A DNA stretch of 64,000 nucleotides from positions 1,054,001 through 1,118,000 of the forward strand of contig CAVQBC010000003.1 in NCBI GenBank assembly GCA_963710665.1. The letters are read 5' to 3'. How positions within the stretch are numbered: position 1 is the first letter of the stretch; every line of letters begins with the position of its first letter. The position numbers and the translations under genes are program-made. Shown in pieces: positions 34,163 to 43,223 of this stretch. This stretch comes from CAVQBC01 sp963710665. Lineage in GTDB: Bacteria; Actinomycetota; Thermoleophilia; Solirubrobacterales; Solirubrobacteraceae. Under the pieces are notes generated by a model. The model saw nothing but the letters and a program-made list of their open reading frames with translations. It was not told the DNA's origin and did not search any database.

Positions 34163-37100
34163 GTGCCGCCGCACCGCCCGCTTCCCAAGGATCCCGATCT
34201 CCCCCGCCTCGAGGAGCAGGTCCTCGCGCGCTGGCGCGAGCGCGACGTCTTCCGCGAGTCGCTGCGCCGGCGCGAGGGCGGCGAGCGCTGGGTGTTCTAC
34301 GAGGGCCCGCCGACCGCCAACGGGCGCCCCGGCTCCCACCACGTGCTCGCGCGCGTGTTCAAGGACGTCTTCCCGCGCTACCAGACGATGCGCGGGCGCT
34401 ACGTCGAGCGCAAGGGCGGCTGGGACTGCCACGGCCTGCCGGTCGAGATCGCGGTCGAGCAGAAGCTCGGCTTCAGCTCCAAGGACGACATCGAGCGCTA
34501 CGGCATCGCGGAGTTCAACGCCCAGTGCCGCGAGTCGGTGTTCGAGTTCCTCGAGGACTGGAACGCGCTCACCGAGCGCATCGCCTTCTGGGTCGATCTC
34601 GAGAACCCCTACCGCACGCTCGACCCGCCCTTCATGGAGTCGGTGTGGTGGGCGCTGCGCACGATGTGGGAGCGCGACCTGCTCTTCGAGGGCCACAAGG
34701 TCGTGCCGTACTGCGCGCGCTGCGGCACCGCGCTGTCCTCGCACGAGGTCGCCCAGGGCTACGAGGACGTCGAGGACCCGTCGGTCTACCTCACCTTCCC
34801 GGTGACCGAGCCGGCCGGCGCGCTGCGCGCCGGCGACAAGGTGCTGGCGTGGACGACGACGCCGTGGACGCTGCTCTCGAACGCCGCGCTCGCCGTCGAC
34901 CCGGACCTGACCTACGTGCGCACGACCGACGGCTACGTGCTGGCCGAGGCGCGCGTCGAGGCGGTGCTCGGGGAGGGCGCCGAGATCGCCGACCGCTTCC
35001 GCGGCAGCGAGCTCGTCGGCGCGCGCTACGAGCCGCCGTTCGGCTTCCTGCCCACCGAGCTCTACGGCCCCAAGGGCCACAGCATCCTGCCCGCCGACTT
35101 CGTCTCGGCCGAGGACGGCACCGGCGTCGTGCACACGTCGATCTCCTTCGGCGAGGACGACTTCCGCCTCGGCCAGGAGCAGGGCATCCCGGTCAACAAC
35201 CCGGTCCGCCTCGACGGGACCTTCGACGAGCGCATGGGCCCGTTCGCGGGGCAGTGGGTCAAGGACGCCGACCCCGGCATCGTCGCCGACCTCGAGGCCC
35301 GCGGCCGCGTGCTGCGCGCCGAGACGCTGACGCACGCCTACCCGCACTGCTGGCGCTGCGGCACCCCGCTGCTCTACTACGCCAAGCCCTCGTGGTACAT
35401 CCGCACGAGCGCCCTGCGCGACCGGCTGCTGGCGGCCAACGAGACCGTCGACTGGTACCCGCCGCACATCAAGCACGGGCGCTTCGGCAAGTGGCTCGAG
35501 AACAACGTCGACTGGGCGATCTCGCGCGAGCGCTACTGGGGGACGCCACTGCCGGTGTGGCGGTGCGCCAACGGCCACCTCGAGGTGATGGGCTCCTTCG
35601 CCGACGTGGAGGCGCGCAGCGGCCGGGCGCTGCCCGATCCCCACCGGCCCTACGTCGACGAGCACGCGTGGGCGTGCGAGCAGTGCGGCGAGGAGATGCG
35701 CCGGGTCCCCGAGGTCATCGACGTGTGGTTCGACTCCGGCTCCATGCCCTTCGCGCAGCGCCACGCGCCGTTCGAGAACCAGGACCTGTTCGAGGCGACG
35801 TTCCCCGCCAACTACATCTGCGAGGCGATCGACCAGACCCGCGGCTGGTTCTACTCGCTGATCGCGATCTCGACGCTGCTGTTCGACCGCGCCCCGTACG
35901 AGACGGTGCTCTGCCTCGGGCACATCGCCGATCCCGAGGGCAAGAAGATGTCGAAGTCCCTCGGCAACATCGTCGACCCGTGGGAGGTCATCGCCCGCCA
36001 CGGCGCGGACGCCTTCCGCTGGTACTACCTCACCTCCAAGCAGCCGTGGGACGGCTACCTGTTCTCGACCGAGACCGTCGGCGAGTCGGTCCGCCAGTTC
36101 CTGCTGCAGCTGTGGAGCACCTACCGCTTCTACGTGCTGTACGCGAACGCGGGGGACGTCGCGCCGCAGCCGGTCCCCGCGGAGCCGTCGTCGGAGCTCG
36201 ACCGCTGGGTGCTCTCGCGCCTGAGCTCGACCATCGCGGTCGTCACCGAGCGCCTCGACGACTACGACGCCACCCGCGCCGGACAGGCGATCGCGGCGTT
36301 CGTCGACGAGCTCTCGAACTGGTACGTGCGCCGCTCGCGCCGGCGCTTCTGGGACGCGGACCCGGAGGCCTTCGCGGTCCTGCGCCACGCGCTCGTCGAG
36401 GTCTCGAAGCTGCTCGCGCCGTTCGTGCCGTTCCTGGCCGACGAGATCTACGACAACCTCGACGGCGGCGAGACCAGCGTGCACCTGACCGACTTCCCGG
36501 TGCCCGGCGCGCGCGACGAGGTGCTCGAGGCCGACATGGACACCGTGCGCCAGACCGTCGGGCTCGGGCTGTCCGCCCGCGCGCAGTCGCGCATGAAGGT
36601 GCGCCAGCCGCTGCGCGAGGCCGCCGTGGTGGCGAGCGGGCGCGAGCGCGCCGCGATCGAGCGCCTGGAGGCGATCGTGCGCGACGAGCTCAACGTCAAG
36701 GGCGTCCGCTACGTGGCCGAGGCCGACGAGCTCGGCTCCTACGAGGTCAAGCCCAACTACCGCGCGCTCGGCCCGCGCTTCGGCCGGCTCATGCCGCAGG
36801 CGGCGGCCGCCGTGGCCGCGCTCGAGCCGGGCCACGTCGCGACCGCGCTGCGCGAGGACGGCCGCGTGTGGATAAGCGTCGACGGCCACGACCACGAGCT
36901 CGGCGGCGACGACCTCCAGCTCGTGCTCAAGCCGCTCGAGGGCTACCAGCTCGAGCGCGAGGGCTCGCACGCCGTCGCCCTCGACCTCGAGCTCGACGAG
37001 GACCTGATCCGCGAGGGCCTCGCGCGCGAGATCGTGCACGCGGTGCAGAACGCGCGCAGGGCGGCGGAGCTCGAGGTCGAGGACCGGATCGCGCTGACCC

Positions 37101-37276
37101 TCGGCGGCGACGACGAGCTGCTGGCGGCGGCGCGCGCTCACGAGGCCTACGTCGCCGGCGAGACGCTCGCGCTGGACGTCATCTACGACGGCGAGACCGC
37201 GGGCGGCGCCCTCCCGGTCACGGTCGACGGGCGCCCGCTGACGATCGCCGTGCGGCGCGCGGAGGGCGGCCGGTGA
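34163..37276 (+). CDS. ileS: Isoleucyl-tRNA synthetase, eukaryote-like (IleRS2) type
   Basis: 1037 residues. The HIGH-type motif is PTANGRPGSHHV (about 51-61) and KMSKS is at 595-599 (EGKKMSKSLGN). The GGWDCHGLPVEIAVEQKLG segment, the editing domain (WTTTPWTLLSNAALAV) and the R-K-x-R-x-P-L C-terminal layout (MKVRQPLREAAVV) fit the class II IleRS often resistant to mupirocin. It charges tRNA-Ile. GTG 34163 is chosen, since the in-frame extension to 33557 runs through the inverted-repeat element and antisense of the neighbour. Confidence 0.95.
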   Translation: MPPHRPLPKDPDLPRLEEQVLARWRERDVFRESLRRREGGERWVFYEGPPTANGRPGSHHVLARVFKDVFPRYQTMRGRYVERKGGWDCHGLPVEIAVEQKLGFSSKDDIERYGIAEFNAQCRESVFEFLEDWNALTERIAFWVDLENPYRTLDPPFMESVWWALRTMWERDLLFEGHKVVPYCARCGTALSSHEVAQGYEDVEDPSVYLTFPVTEPAGALRAGDKVLAWTTTPWTLLSNAALAVDPDLTYVRTTDGYVLAEARVEAVLGEGAEIADRFRGSELVGARYEPPFGFLPTELYGPKGHSILPADFVSAEDGTGVVHTSISFGEDDFRLGQEQGIPVNNPVRLDGTFDERMGPFAGQWVKDADPGIVADLEARGRVLRAETLTHAYPHCWRCGTPLLYYAKPSWYIRTSALRDRLLAANETVDWYPPHIKHGRFGKWLENNVDWAISRERYWGTPLPVWRCANGHLEVMGSFADVEARSGRALPDPHRPYVDEHAWACEQCGEEMRRVPEVIDVWFDSGSMPFAQRHAPFENQDLFEATFPANYICEAIDQTRGWFYSLIAISTLLFDRAPYETVLCLGHIADPEGKKMSKSLGNIVDPWEVIARHGADAFRWYYLTSKQPWDGYLFSTETVGESVRQFLLQLWSTYRFYVLYANAGDVAPQPVPAEPSSELDRWVLSRLSSTIAVVTERLDDYDATRAGQAIAAFVDELSNWYVRRSRRRFWDADPEAFAVLRHALVEVSKLLAPFVPFLADEIYDNLDGGETSVHLTDFPVPGARDEVLEADMDTVRQTVGLGLSARAQSRMKVRQPLREAAVVASGRERAAIERLEAIVRDELNVKGVRYVAEADELGSYEVKPNYRALGPRFGRLMPQAAAAVAALEPGHVATALREDGRVWISVDGHDHELGGDDLQLVLKPLEGYQLEREGSHAVALDLELDEDLIREGLAREIVHAVQNARRAAELEVEDRIALTLGGDDELLAAARAHEAYVAGETLALDVIYDGETAGGALPVTVDGRPLTIAVRRAEGGR

Positions 37277-38709
37277 TCCTGCTCCCGCCGCTCGTCGAGC
37301 AGAACGACACCCCCGCGATCCGGCTCGGGGACCGCACGCTCACCTACGCCGAGCTGCGCGGCGCCGCGGCCGTCGTCGCGCGCGGACTGCAGGGCGCCGA
37401 GCGCGCCGCGGTGTGGGCGGAGTCGAGCCTCGAGACCTGCGTCGCGGTGATCGGCGCGCTCGCCGCCGGCGTGCCGCTCGTCCCCGTCAATCCCAAGCTG
37501 GGCGTCGCCGAGCTGCGCCACGTGCTCTCCGACAGCCGCCCCGACGTGCTGTTCGGCGCTCCGGAAGGCGCGCTGCCCGAGCTCGACGCGCCGCCGCGGC
37601 TGCGGACGGTCGACATCGACGAGCGCGACGGCCGGCTGCCCGAGGGCGGGCTCGACGCCGAGGACCCGGCGCTCATCATCTACACCTCGGGGACGACCGG
37701 CCCGCCCAAGGGCGCCGTGATCCCGCGGCGGGCCGTCGCGAGCAACCTCGACGTGCTGGCCGACGCATGGGAATGGACCGGCGAGGACCGCCTGACCCAC
37801 GGCCTTCCGCTCTTCCACGTCCACGGCCTCGTGCTCGGGGTCCTCGGCCCGCTGCGCCTCGGCGGGACGCTGCACCACCTCGGGCGCTTCGACCCCGGCG
37901 CGGTCGCCGCGGCGCTCGAGGGCGGCGCCACGATGGTCTTCGGCGTCCCCACCATGTACCACCGGCTGGCGGACGCCGCCGAGCAGGATCCCGCGATCGC
38001 CGCGGCGCTCGGTCGCGCGCGGCTGCTCGTGTCCGGCTCGGCCCCGCTGCCGGCGCCCGAGCACACGCGCATCGAGCGGCTCACGGGCCAGCGGATCGTC
38101 GAGCGCTACGGGATGACCGAGACGCTGATGAACACGGCGGTGCGGGCGGACGGCGAGCGGCTCCCCGGCTATGTCGGCGGGGCGCTGCCGGGCGTCGAGC
38201 TGCGCCTGCTGGCCGACGACGGCTCGGACATCGACGCCGCCGACGACGAGACCATCGGCGAGCTCGCGGTGCGCGGCCCGAACCTGTTCACCGGCTACCT
38301 CGACCGCCCGGACGCGACCGCCGAGGCGGTCCGCGACGGGTGGTTCCACACCGGCGACCTCGCGACCCGCACGGAGACCGGCTACTGGCGGATCGTCGGC
38401 CGCCGCTCGACCGACCTGATCAAGCCCGGCGGCTACAAGGTCGGCGCCGGCGAGGTGGAGGTCGCGCTGCTCGAGCACCCCGGGGTCGCCGAGGTCGCCG
38501 TCACCGGCGCCCCCGACCCGGATCTCGGCGAGCGCATCGTGGCGTGGATCGTCCCCGACGGCGCGGCGTCGCGGCCGTCCGAGCAGGAGCTGATCGACCA
38601 CGTGGCGTCACAGCTCGCGCCGTACAAGCGCCCGCGCGAGGTGCGCTTCCTCGACGCCCTGCCCCGCAACGCGATGGGCAAGGTCATGAAGAAGGAGCTC
38701 GAGCCCTAG
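37273..38709 (+). CDS. Acyl-CoA synthetase, malonyl-CoA synthetase (MatB)-like
   Basis: 478 residues. AMP-forming motifs are IIYTSGTTGPPKGA (A3), ERYGMTETLMNT (A5), GWFHTGDLA (A7) and RSTDLIKPGGYKVGAGEVE (A8), with the A10 Lys in NAMGKVMKKEL. The GLPLFHVHGLVLGVLGPLRLGG segment and short length are MatB-like, so malonate or methylmalonate is a likely substrate. GTG 37273 overlaps the ileS stop (GTGA). A 10-bp hairpin terminator follows. Confidence 0.88.
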   Translation: MILLPPLVEQNDTPAIRLGDRTLTYAELRGAAAVVARGLQGAERAAVWAESSLETCVAVIGALAAGVPLVPVNPKLGVAELRHVLSDSRPDVLFGAPEGALPELDAPPRLRTVDIDERDGRLPEGGLDAEDPALIIYTSGTTGPPKGAVIPRRAVASNLDVLADAWEWTGEDRLTHGLPLFHVHGLVLGVLGPLRLGGTLHHLGRFDPGAVAAALEGGATMVFGVPTMYHRLADAAEQDPAIAAALGRARLLVSGSAPLPAPEHTRIERLTGQRIVERYGMTETLMNTAVRADGERLPGYVGGALPGVELRLLADDGSDIDAADDETIGELAVRGPNLFTGYLDRPDATAEAVRDGWFHTGDLATRTETGYWRIVGRRSTDLIKPGGYKVGAGEVEVALLEHPGVAEVAVTGAPDPDLGERIVAWIVPDGAASRPSEQELIDHVASQLAPYKRPREVRFLDALPRNAMGKVMKKELEP

Positions 38710-38718
38710 AAACGCTTC

Positions 38719-38743
38719 GGCCCGCGCCGTGGGGGCGCGGGCC
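38719..38743. terminator. Bidirectional terminator between acyl-CoA synthetase and thioredoxin
   Basis: GGCCCGCGCC (38719-38728) pairs with GGCGCGGGCC (38734-38743); loop GTGGG. It lies 10 bases after one stop and 14 after the other. Confidence 0.7.
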
Positions 38744-38756
38744 GGGGGAGGGGAGG

Positions 38757-39083
38757 CTAGGCGAGCGCGGGCTCGAGCTCGGCCTCGAGGCGCTTCTTGG
38801 GCATCGCGCCGATGATCTTCTTGGCGACCTGCCCGTTGCGGAAGAGGATCATCGTCGGGATCGAGAGGACCTCGAACGTCGCGGCCGTCTGCTGGTTGTC
38901 GTCCACGTTGAGCTTGACGACGCGCAGGTCCTCCCGCTCGCCGTTGATCTCCTCGAGCACGGGCGCGACGACGCGGCACGGCCCGCACCACGGCGCCCAG
39001 AAGTCGACGAGCACGGCGGTCTCGGACTCGATGACCTCCGCCTGGAAGTTGGTATCGGTGACGTCGATGATCGGGCCGGCCAT
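38757..39083 (-). CDS. trxA: Thioredoxin
   Basis: 108 residues, a single thioredoxin fold with the active site WAPWCGPC and cis-Pro in LSIPTMILF. It reduces protein disulfides with thioredoxin reductase, which is not in the window. Unlike many units here, it has a real leader of about 37 bases with AAGGAG, and a TATACT -10 box at 39128-39123. It is divergent from polX. Confidence 0.96.
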   Translation of the reverse strand: MAGPIIDVTDTNFQAEVIESETAVLVDFWAPWCGPCRVVAPVLEEINGEREDLRVVKLNVDDNQQTAATFEVLSIPTMILFRNGQVAKKIIGAMPKKRLEAELEPALA

Positions 39084-39122
39084 GGTGGTGATGATCTCCT
39101 TCCGGGGGAACTCGCTTCAAAA

Positions 39123-39128
39123 AGTATA
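39123..39128 (-). promoter_or_regulatory. -10 box of the trxA promoter
   Basis: TATACT on the minus strand, about 40 bases before the ATG; no good -35 box is seen, so an alternative sigma factor is possible. Confidence 0.4.
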
Positions 39129-39189
39129 GCCAGGGGGTTCGGCCGACCTCACCGGTCGCCGGAGCGGGTACGTAGGCTTGTGAGCAGTC

Positions 39190-40950
39190 ATGGCGGAGTA
39201 CACCAATGCCCAGATCGCCGCGGCGTTCGACGAGCTCGCCGACCTCTATGAGCTCGACGGCGCGATCCAGTACCGCGTGATCGCCTACCGCACCGCGGCC
39301 AAGGCGGTCCGCGACGCGTCGGTGTCGGTGATGGGCCTCGCGCGCGAGGGCAGGGTCACGACGATCCCGGGCATCGGCAGGACGCTCGAGGAGAAGCTGA
39401 CCGCGCTGGACGAGACCGGCGACATCCCGGCCGCGCAGAAGCTGCGGGCGAAGTTCCCCGCCGGGCTGATCTCCGTCATGCACCTGCCGGGCTTCGGCCC
39501 CAAGCGCGCGCGCCGGCTCTACGACGAGCTGGGCGTCGACTCGCTCGACGCGCTGCGCGTCGCCGCCGAGCAGGGCCGGATCCGCGACCTGCGCGGCTTC
39601 GGTGCCAAGGTCGAGGAGAACCTCGTCAAGGTGCTGGCCGACGGGGCGGACGGGACGCCCGCGCCGCGCATCCTCCTCTCCCGCGCGCTGCCCGTGGCCG
39701 AGCAGATCGTCGGTGCGCTGCGCGCCCACCCGGCCGCCGATCGCGTGGAGGTCGCCGGGTCGCTGCGGCGGATGACCGACGGGGTCAAGGACGTCGACGT
39801 CATCGCCACCGCGTCGGATCCCGCGGCGCTCGTCGCCACGCTCGGCGAGCTGCCGATCGTGGAGTCCGTGGAGGCCTCCGGCGGGGTCGGGGCGCGGGTG
39901 CTCACCCACTCCGGCGTGAAGGTGGACCTCAAGGTCGTCGAGCCCGACCAGTTCGGCAACGTCCTGCAGCACTTCACGGGCGCCAAGGCGCACAACGTGG
40001 CGCTGCGGGAGTCGGCGGTGCGCCGGGGCCTCCACGTCTCCGAGTACGGCATCCTCGACGACGCCACCGGCGAGACGACGCGTTGCCCGACCGAGGAGGA
40101 GGTCTACGCGCGCCTCGGCCTCGAGTGGATCCCGCCCGAGCTGCGCGAGGGACGCGGCGAGCTCGAGGCCGCCGCGCCCGGCGGCGGCGGACTGCCGCGG
40201 CTCGTGACGATCGAGGACCTCCGCGGCGACCTGCACTCCCACACCACGCTGTCCGACGGCAGGCAGAGCGCCGAGGAGATGGCGCTGGCCGCCCGCGACC
40301 GCGGCTATGAGTACCTCGCGCTCACCGACCACTCCGCGACCCACGGCTTCGGCCAGGCCGTCTCGCCCGAGGCGCTCGCCGAGCAGATCGAGGCGGTGCG
40401 CGCGCTCGACGACCGCATCGAGGGCATCGAGATCCTGATCGGCACCGAGACCAACATCCTCCCGGACGGCACCGTGGACTACGACGAGGAGCTCCTCGCG
40501 CAGCTCGACTGGGTCGTCGCCTCGGTGCACACCTCCTTCCAGATGCCCGAGCGCGAGATGACCGACCGCATGATCGCCGCCATGGAGCACCCGTTCATCG
40601 ACGTCATCGGCCACCCCACCGGGCGCAAGATCGAGCTGCGGCCCCCCTACGAGGTCGACGTGGAGCGGCTGATCGAGGCGGCGGTCCGCACCCACACGAT
40701 GCTCGAGATCAACGCCGCTCCGGACCGGCGCGACCTCAACGACGTGCACGCCCGCGCGGCCGCGCAGGCGGGCGTTCCGATCGTGATCGACTCCGACGCG
40801 CACTCGGCGCGCAACCTCGAGCTGATGCGCTACGGGATCGCCACCGCGCGCCGCGCCTGGCTCGAGCCGCACCACGTCGCCAACACCCGCAGCTGGGCGG
40901 AGCTCCAGCCGCTGCGCAAGCGCAACCGCCAGGGGAACGGCTCCGGATGA
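39190..40950 (+). CDS. polX: Family X DNA polymerase with PHP nuclease domain
   Basis: 586 residues. The 8-kDa-like N-terminal domain and two helix-hairpin-helix units (VTTIPGIGRTLEEKL, MHLPGFGPKRARRLYDELG) lead into the nucleotidyltransferase part (EVAGSLRRMTDGVKDVDVIAT; VKVDLKVV). The C-terminal PHP domain starts at LRGDLHSHTTLSDGRQSAEEM with TDHS, HPTGR and DSDAHS metal residues. It fills gaps in base excision and end joining and has 3'-5' exonuclease/AP-endonuclease activity. It is a natural partner of the split LigD genes. The stop is followed at once by leader copy B. Confidence 0.94.
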   Translation: MAEYTNAQIAAAFDELADLYELDGAIQYRVIAYRTAAKAVRDASVSVMGLAREGRVTTIPGIGRTLEEKLTALDETGDIPAAQKLRAKFPAGLISVMHLPGFGPKRARRLYDELGVDSLDALRVAAEQGRIRDLRGFGAKVEENLVKVLADGADGTPAPRILLSRALPVAEQIVGALRAHPAADRVEVAGSLRRMTDGVKDVDVIATASDPAALVATLGELPIVESVEASGGVGARVLTHSGVKVDLKVVEPDQFGNVLQHFTGAKAHNVALRESAVRRGLHVSEYGILDDATGETTRCPTEEEVYARLGLEWIPPELREGRGELEAAAPGGGGLPRLVTIEDLRGDLHSHTTLSDGRQSAEEMALAARDRGYEYLALTDHSATHGFGQAVSPEALAEQIEAVRALDDRIEGIEILIGTETNILPDGTVDYDEELLAQLDWVVASVHTSFQMPEREMTDRMIAAMEHPFIDVIGHPTGRKIELRPPYEVDVERLIEAAVRTHTMLEINAAPDRRDLNDVHARAAAQAGVPIVIDSDAHSARNLELMRYGIATARRAWLEPHHVANTRSWAELQPLRKRNRQGNGSG

Positions 40951-41004
40951 GGGCCCCGGCTTCGCCGGCCCTGGCGAGATCGCCGATCTCGGGAAGGCTG
41001 ACCT
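40951..41004 (+). promoter_or_regulatory. Two-hairpin leader, copy B (before the GntR regulator)
   Basis: Hairpin 1 uses GGGCC..GGC/GCCGGCCC (40951-40971, two-base bulge, TTC loop); hairpin 2 pairs 40976-40981 with 40985-40990. Then GGGAAGGCTGACCT leads to the same ATGGGTGA start as in copy A. It differs from copy A by a few substitutions and loss of one GGCTTC unit. Confidence 0.6.
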
Positions 41005-41703
41005 ATGGGTGACCCCGGGCTCGAGCCGATCCGGCGCAGCCCGCTCTACGAGGAGGTCGCCGCGCGGCTGCGCTCGTTCATCGACGTCCAGGGGGTCAAG
41101 CCCGGCGACCGGCTGCTGTCCGAGCGCGAGCTGGCGCAGCGTCTTGGGGTCAGCCGCACGTCGGTGCGCCAGGCGCTGACGGCGCTGCGCGTCGGCGGCC
41201 TGGTCGACATCCGCCACGGCGACGGCGTGTACCTGCTGCGCTCGCCGGCGGACGTCGGGCCGTCGCTCGTGCACGCGCTGCCCGAGCTGCCCGCGACGAT
41301 GGAGGTCCGCGAGGCGCTCGAGACCCAGACCGCCCGCCTCGCCGCGCGCCGCCGCAGCGGGGCCGACGTCAAGGAGCTGCGCGCCGCGCGCGCGGCGATG
41401 GCCACCGCGATCGAGCAGGGCCAGGACGCCGCCGCCGCCGACCGCCGCTTCCACGCCGCGGTCGCCCGCGCTTCGCGCAACGACCTCCTCGCCGGGCTGC
41501 TCGGCCAGCTCACCGAGAAGATCGACCAGACCCGCCGCGCCTCGCTCGCGCGCCCGGGACGGCCGGCGCTCTCGCTGATGGACCACGACGCGATCGCCAG
41601 GGCGATCGAGCGCCACGACGAGGACGCCGCCGTGCGCGCCATGCGCGCCCACCTCGCGGCGGTCGCCGAGGTCGGTCTCCCCGGGCCCGACGCGGCTCGC
41701 TGA
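41005..41703 (+). CDS. GntR-family regulator, FadR subfamily
   Basis: 232 residues. The winged helix (LYEEVAARLRSFIDVQGVKPGDRLLSERELAQRLGVSRTSVRQALTALRVGGLVDIRHGDGVYLL) is followed by an all-helical FCD domain (TMEVREALETQTARLAARRRS, DRRFHAAVARASRNDLL, HDAIARAIERHDEDAAVRAMRAHL) with the usual His/Asp metal positions. FCD regulators bind carboxylates and control sugar-acid, fatty-acid or dicarboxylate genes. Its leader is nearly the same as that of the decarboxylase operon, so it may belong to that circuit. Confidence 0.92.
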   Translation: MGDPGLEPIRRSPLYEEVAARLRSFIDVQGVKPGDRLLSERELAQRLGVSRTSVRQALTALRVGGLVDIRHGDGVYLLRSPADVGPSLVHALPELPATMEVREALETQTARLAARRRSGADVKELRAARAAMATAIEQGQDAAAADRRFHAAVARASRNDLLAGLLGQLTEKIDQTRRASLARPGRPALSLMDHDAIARAIERHDEDAAVRAMRAHLAAVAEVGLPGPDAAR

Positions 41704-41704
41704 A

Positions 41705-42673
41705 TCAGCCCAGCAGCCGCGGCAGCAGCCGCTCGGCCACGAGGTGGTCGACCGTCTCGGGCCGCCACGGGGCCAGCGCGGCCGCGGCCCGCTCGGCGTA
41801 CCCCTGCGCGGGGTCGTCGAGCGCGGCGCGCACGGCGTGGGCGAGGTCCGCGCTCACGAGGCGCGGGTCGAGCGCCCGGGCGAGCGGCAGTGCGGCGTAC
41901 GGGCCGGGCCCGGGCGTCGTGACCAGGGCGCAGCCGTCGGCCAGCGCCTCGAGCTGGGCGATCCCGTAGTCCTCGCGGCGCGGCGCGCACACGAACGCGC
42001 GGGCGCGGCGCAGCAGCGCGCGGTACTCGGCGCGCGGCAGCATCCCGCTGAAGCGGACCCCGGCCTCGTCGCGGCCGGCGAGCCCGGCGACCACGAGCGT
42101 CTCGTCCTCCCGCCGCGCGACCCGCCACGCCGCCAGCACGTGGCCGAGGCCCTTCTTCTCCGGGTTGGCGCCATAGGCGATCGCGGCGATGTCGCGGTCG
42201 GGAGCCGGCGGCCCGGAGGGCGCGACGGGGACCGGCACGACCACGGCGTCGGCGTGCGGGAGCGGCGCCTCGGCCAGGCCGCCGTCGCTCCACGGCACGA
42301 GCAGCGGCGCGGCCGCGAGGCGCCGGCGCTCCACCGGCCGCTGCCAGATCCCGTGCCGGCCCGGCCGGTTGCCGGCCGCCGGGGCGTCGAAGCGGATCGC
42401 GCCCGCGGCAGGGGCGAGCAGGGCGGCGGTGGTCGAGGAGTAGAGGATCGCCCGCGGGGCGTGGGCGGCGATCGCCTCCGCCGCCGCGCGGCGGGCGCTG
42501 AGCGCCCACGCGAGCTCGATGAGCGCGAGCGTCCGCCACTCGCGCACCGGCTTCGCGCGCGCCTCGGCGACGGTGGCGCCGGCCCGCCGCAGGGCGCCCG
42601 CCAGCTCCGCGTCGGCCTCGCGCAGCCCCGCGGTGCCGCCGAGCGAGACGAGCAGGACGTCGGCGCGTGCCAT
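41705..42673 (-). CDS. Glycosyltransferase, GT4-like
   Basis: 322 residues. The C-terminal donor-site half has AAIAYGANPEKKGLGHVLAAWR, YRALLRRARAFVCAPRREDYGIAQLEALADGCALVTTPGPGPYAALPLA, the E-x7-E region of GT-B enzymes. The N-terminal half is divergent. Acceptor and donor are unknown. ATG 42673 follows the small membrane protein by 5 bases, so the two share a transcript with the trehalose phosphatase further upstream. Confidence 0.75.
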   Translation of the reverse strand: MARADVLLVSLGGTAGLREADAELAGALRRAGATVAEARAKPVREWRTLALIELAWALSARRAAAEAIAAHAPRAILYSSTTAALLAPAAGAIRFDAPAAGNRPGRHGIWQRPVERRRLAAAPLLVPWSDGGLAEAPLPHADAVVVPVPVAPSGPPAPDRDIAAIAYGANPEKKGLGHVLAAWRVARREDETLVVAGLAGRDEAGVRFSGMLPRAEYRALLRRARAFVCAPRREDYGIAQLEALADGCALVTTPGPGPYAALPLARALDPRLVSADLAHAVRAALDDPAQGYAERAAAALAPWRPETVDHLVAERLLPRLLG

Positions 42674-42678
42674 GGGCC

Positions 42679-43203
42679 TCAGGGGTGGCCGTCGAGCTGC
42701 AGGAAGTCCCCGCCGAAGCCGGGGGTGCGCACAAGTCGCATCGGCTTCAGCGGCGACGCGCGGTCGACGTAGAACCGCACCGCGTCGCGCTCCTCGATGG
42801 CGGCCACGGCGTCGTGCTGCCGGCGCCAGGCGAGCGCCCAGATGATCCCGAAGCCGGTGCCCACCGCCGCCACCTGGGGCTCGAAGAACGCGAGCGCCGC
42901 CGCGCCGACCGTGAGGATCAGCAGCGGCCACAGGCGGTTGAGCAGCGTGACGCCGGGCTGCAGCTCGGGCAGCGAGCTCTGCATGCGCGCGGCGGCCAGC
43001 AGCTTCGCGATCGGCGGCGTGGTCTCGGCCCGGCGTCCCATCGCGACGCCGATCCCCGTCGCGACCACCCACCAGGCCAGGGCCACGTAGATGACGAGCG
43101 GCTCGAGCTCGCGCGAGACCCCGATCACCGTCACGACCGCGAGCAGCGTGGCCGATCCGGCGCTCAGCATCACCGTCGCGCGGAGGAAGTCGATGAAGCG
43201 CAC
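42679..43203 (-). CDS. Integral membrane protein of unknown function
   Basis: 174 residues with about four membrane helices: 11-28, 34-54, 92-107 and 110-126. The C-terminal soluble stretch has IEERDAVRFYVDRASPLKPMRLVRTPGFGGDFLQLDGHP. No family recognised. It sits between otsB and a glycosyltransferase on one strand, so an envelope or glycan role is possible. Confidence 0.7.
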   Translation of the reverse strand: MRFIDFLRATVMLSAGSATLLAVVTVIGVSRELEPLVIYVALAWWVVATGIGVAMGRRAETTPPIAKLLAAARMQSSLPELQPGVTLLNRLWPLLILTVGAAALAFFEPQVAAVGTGFGIIWALAWRRQHDAVAAIEERDAVRFYVDRASPLKPMRLVRTPGFGGDFLQLDGHP

Positions 43204-43223
43204 CGCGGCCGGCCGCGCGCCGC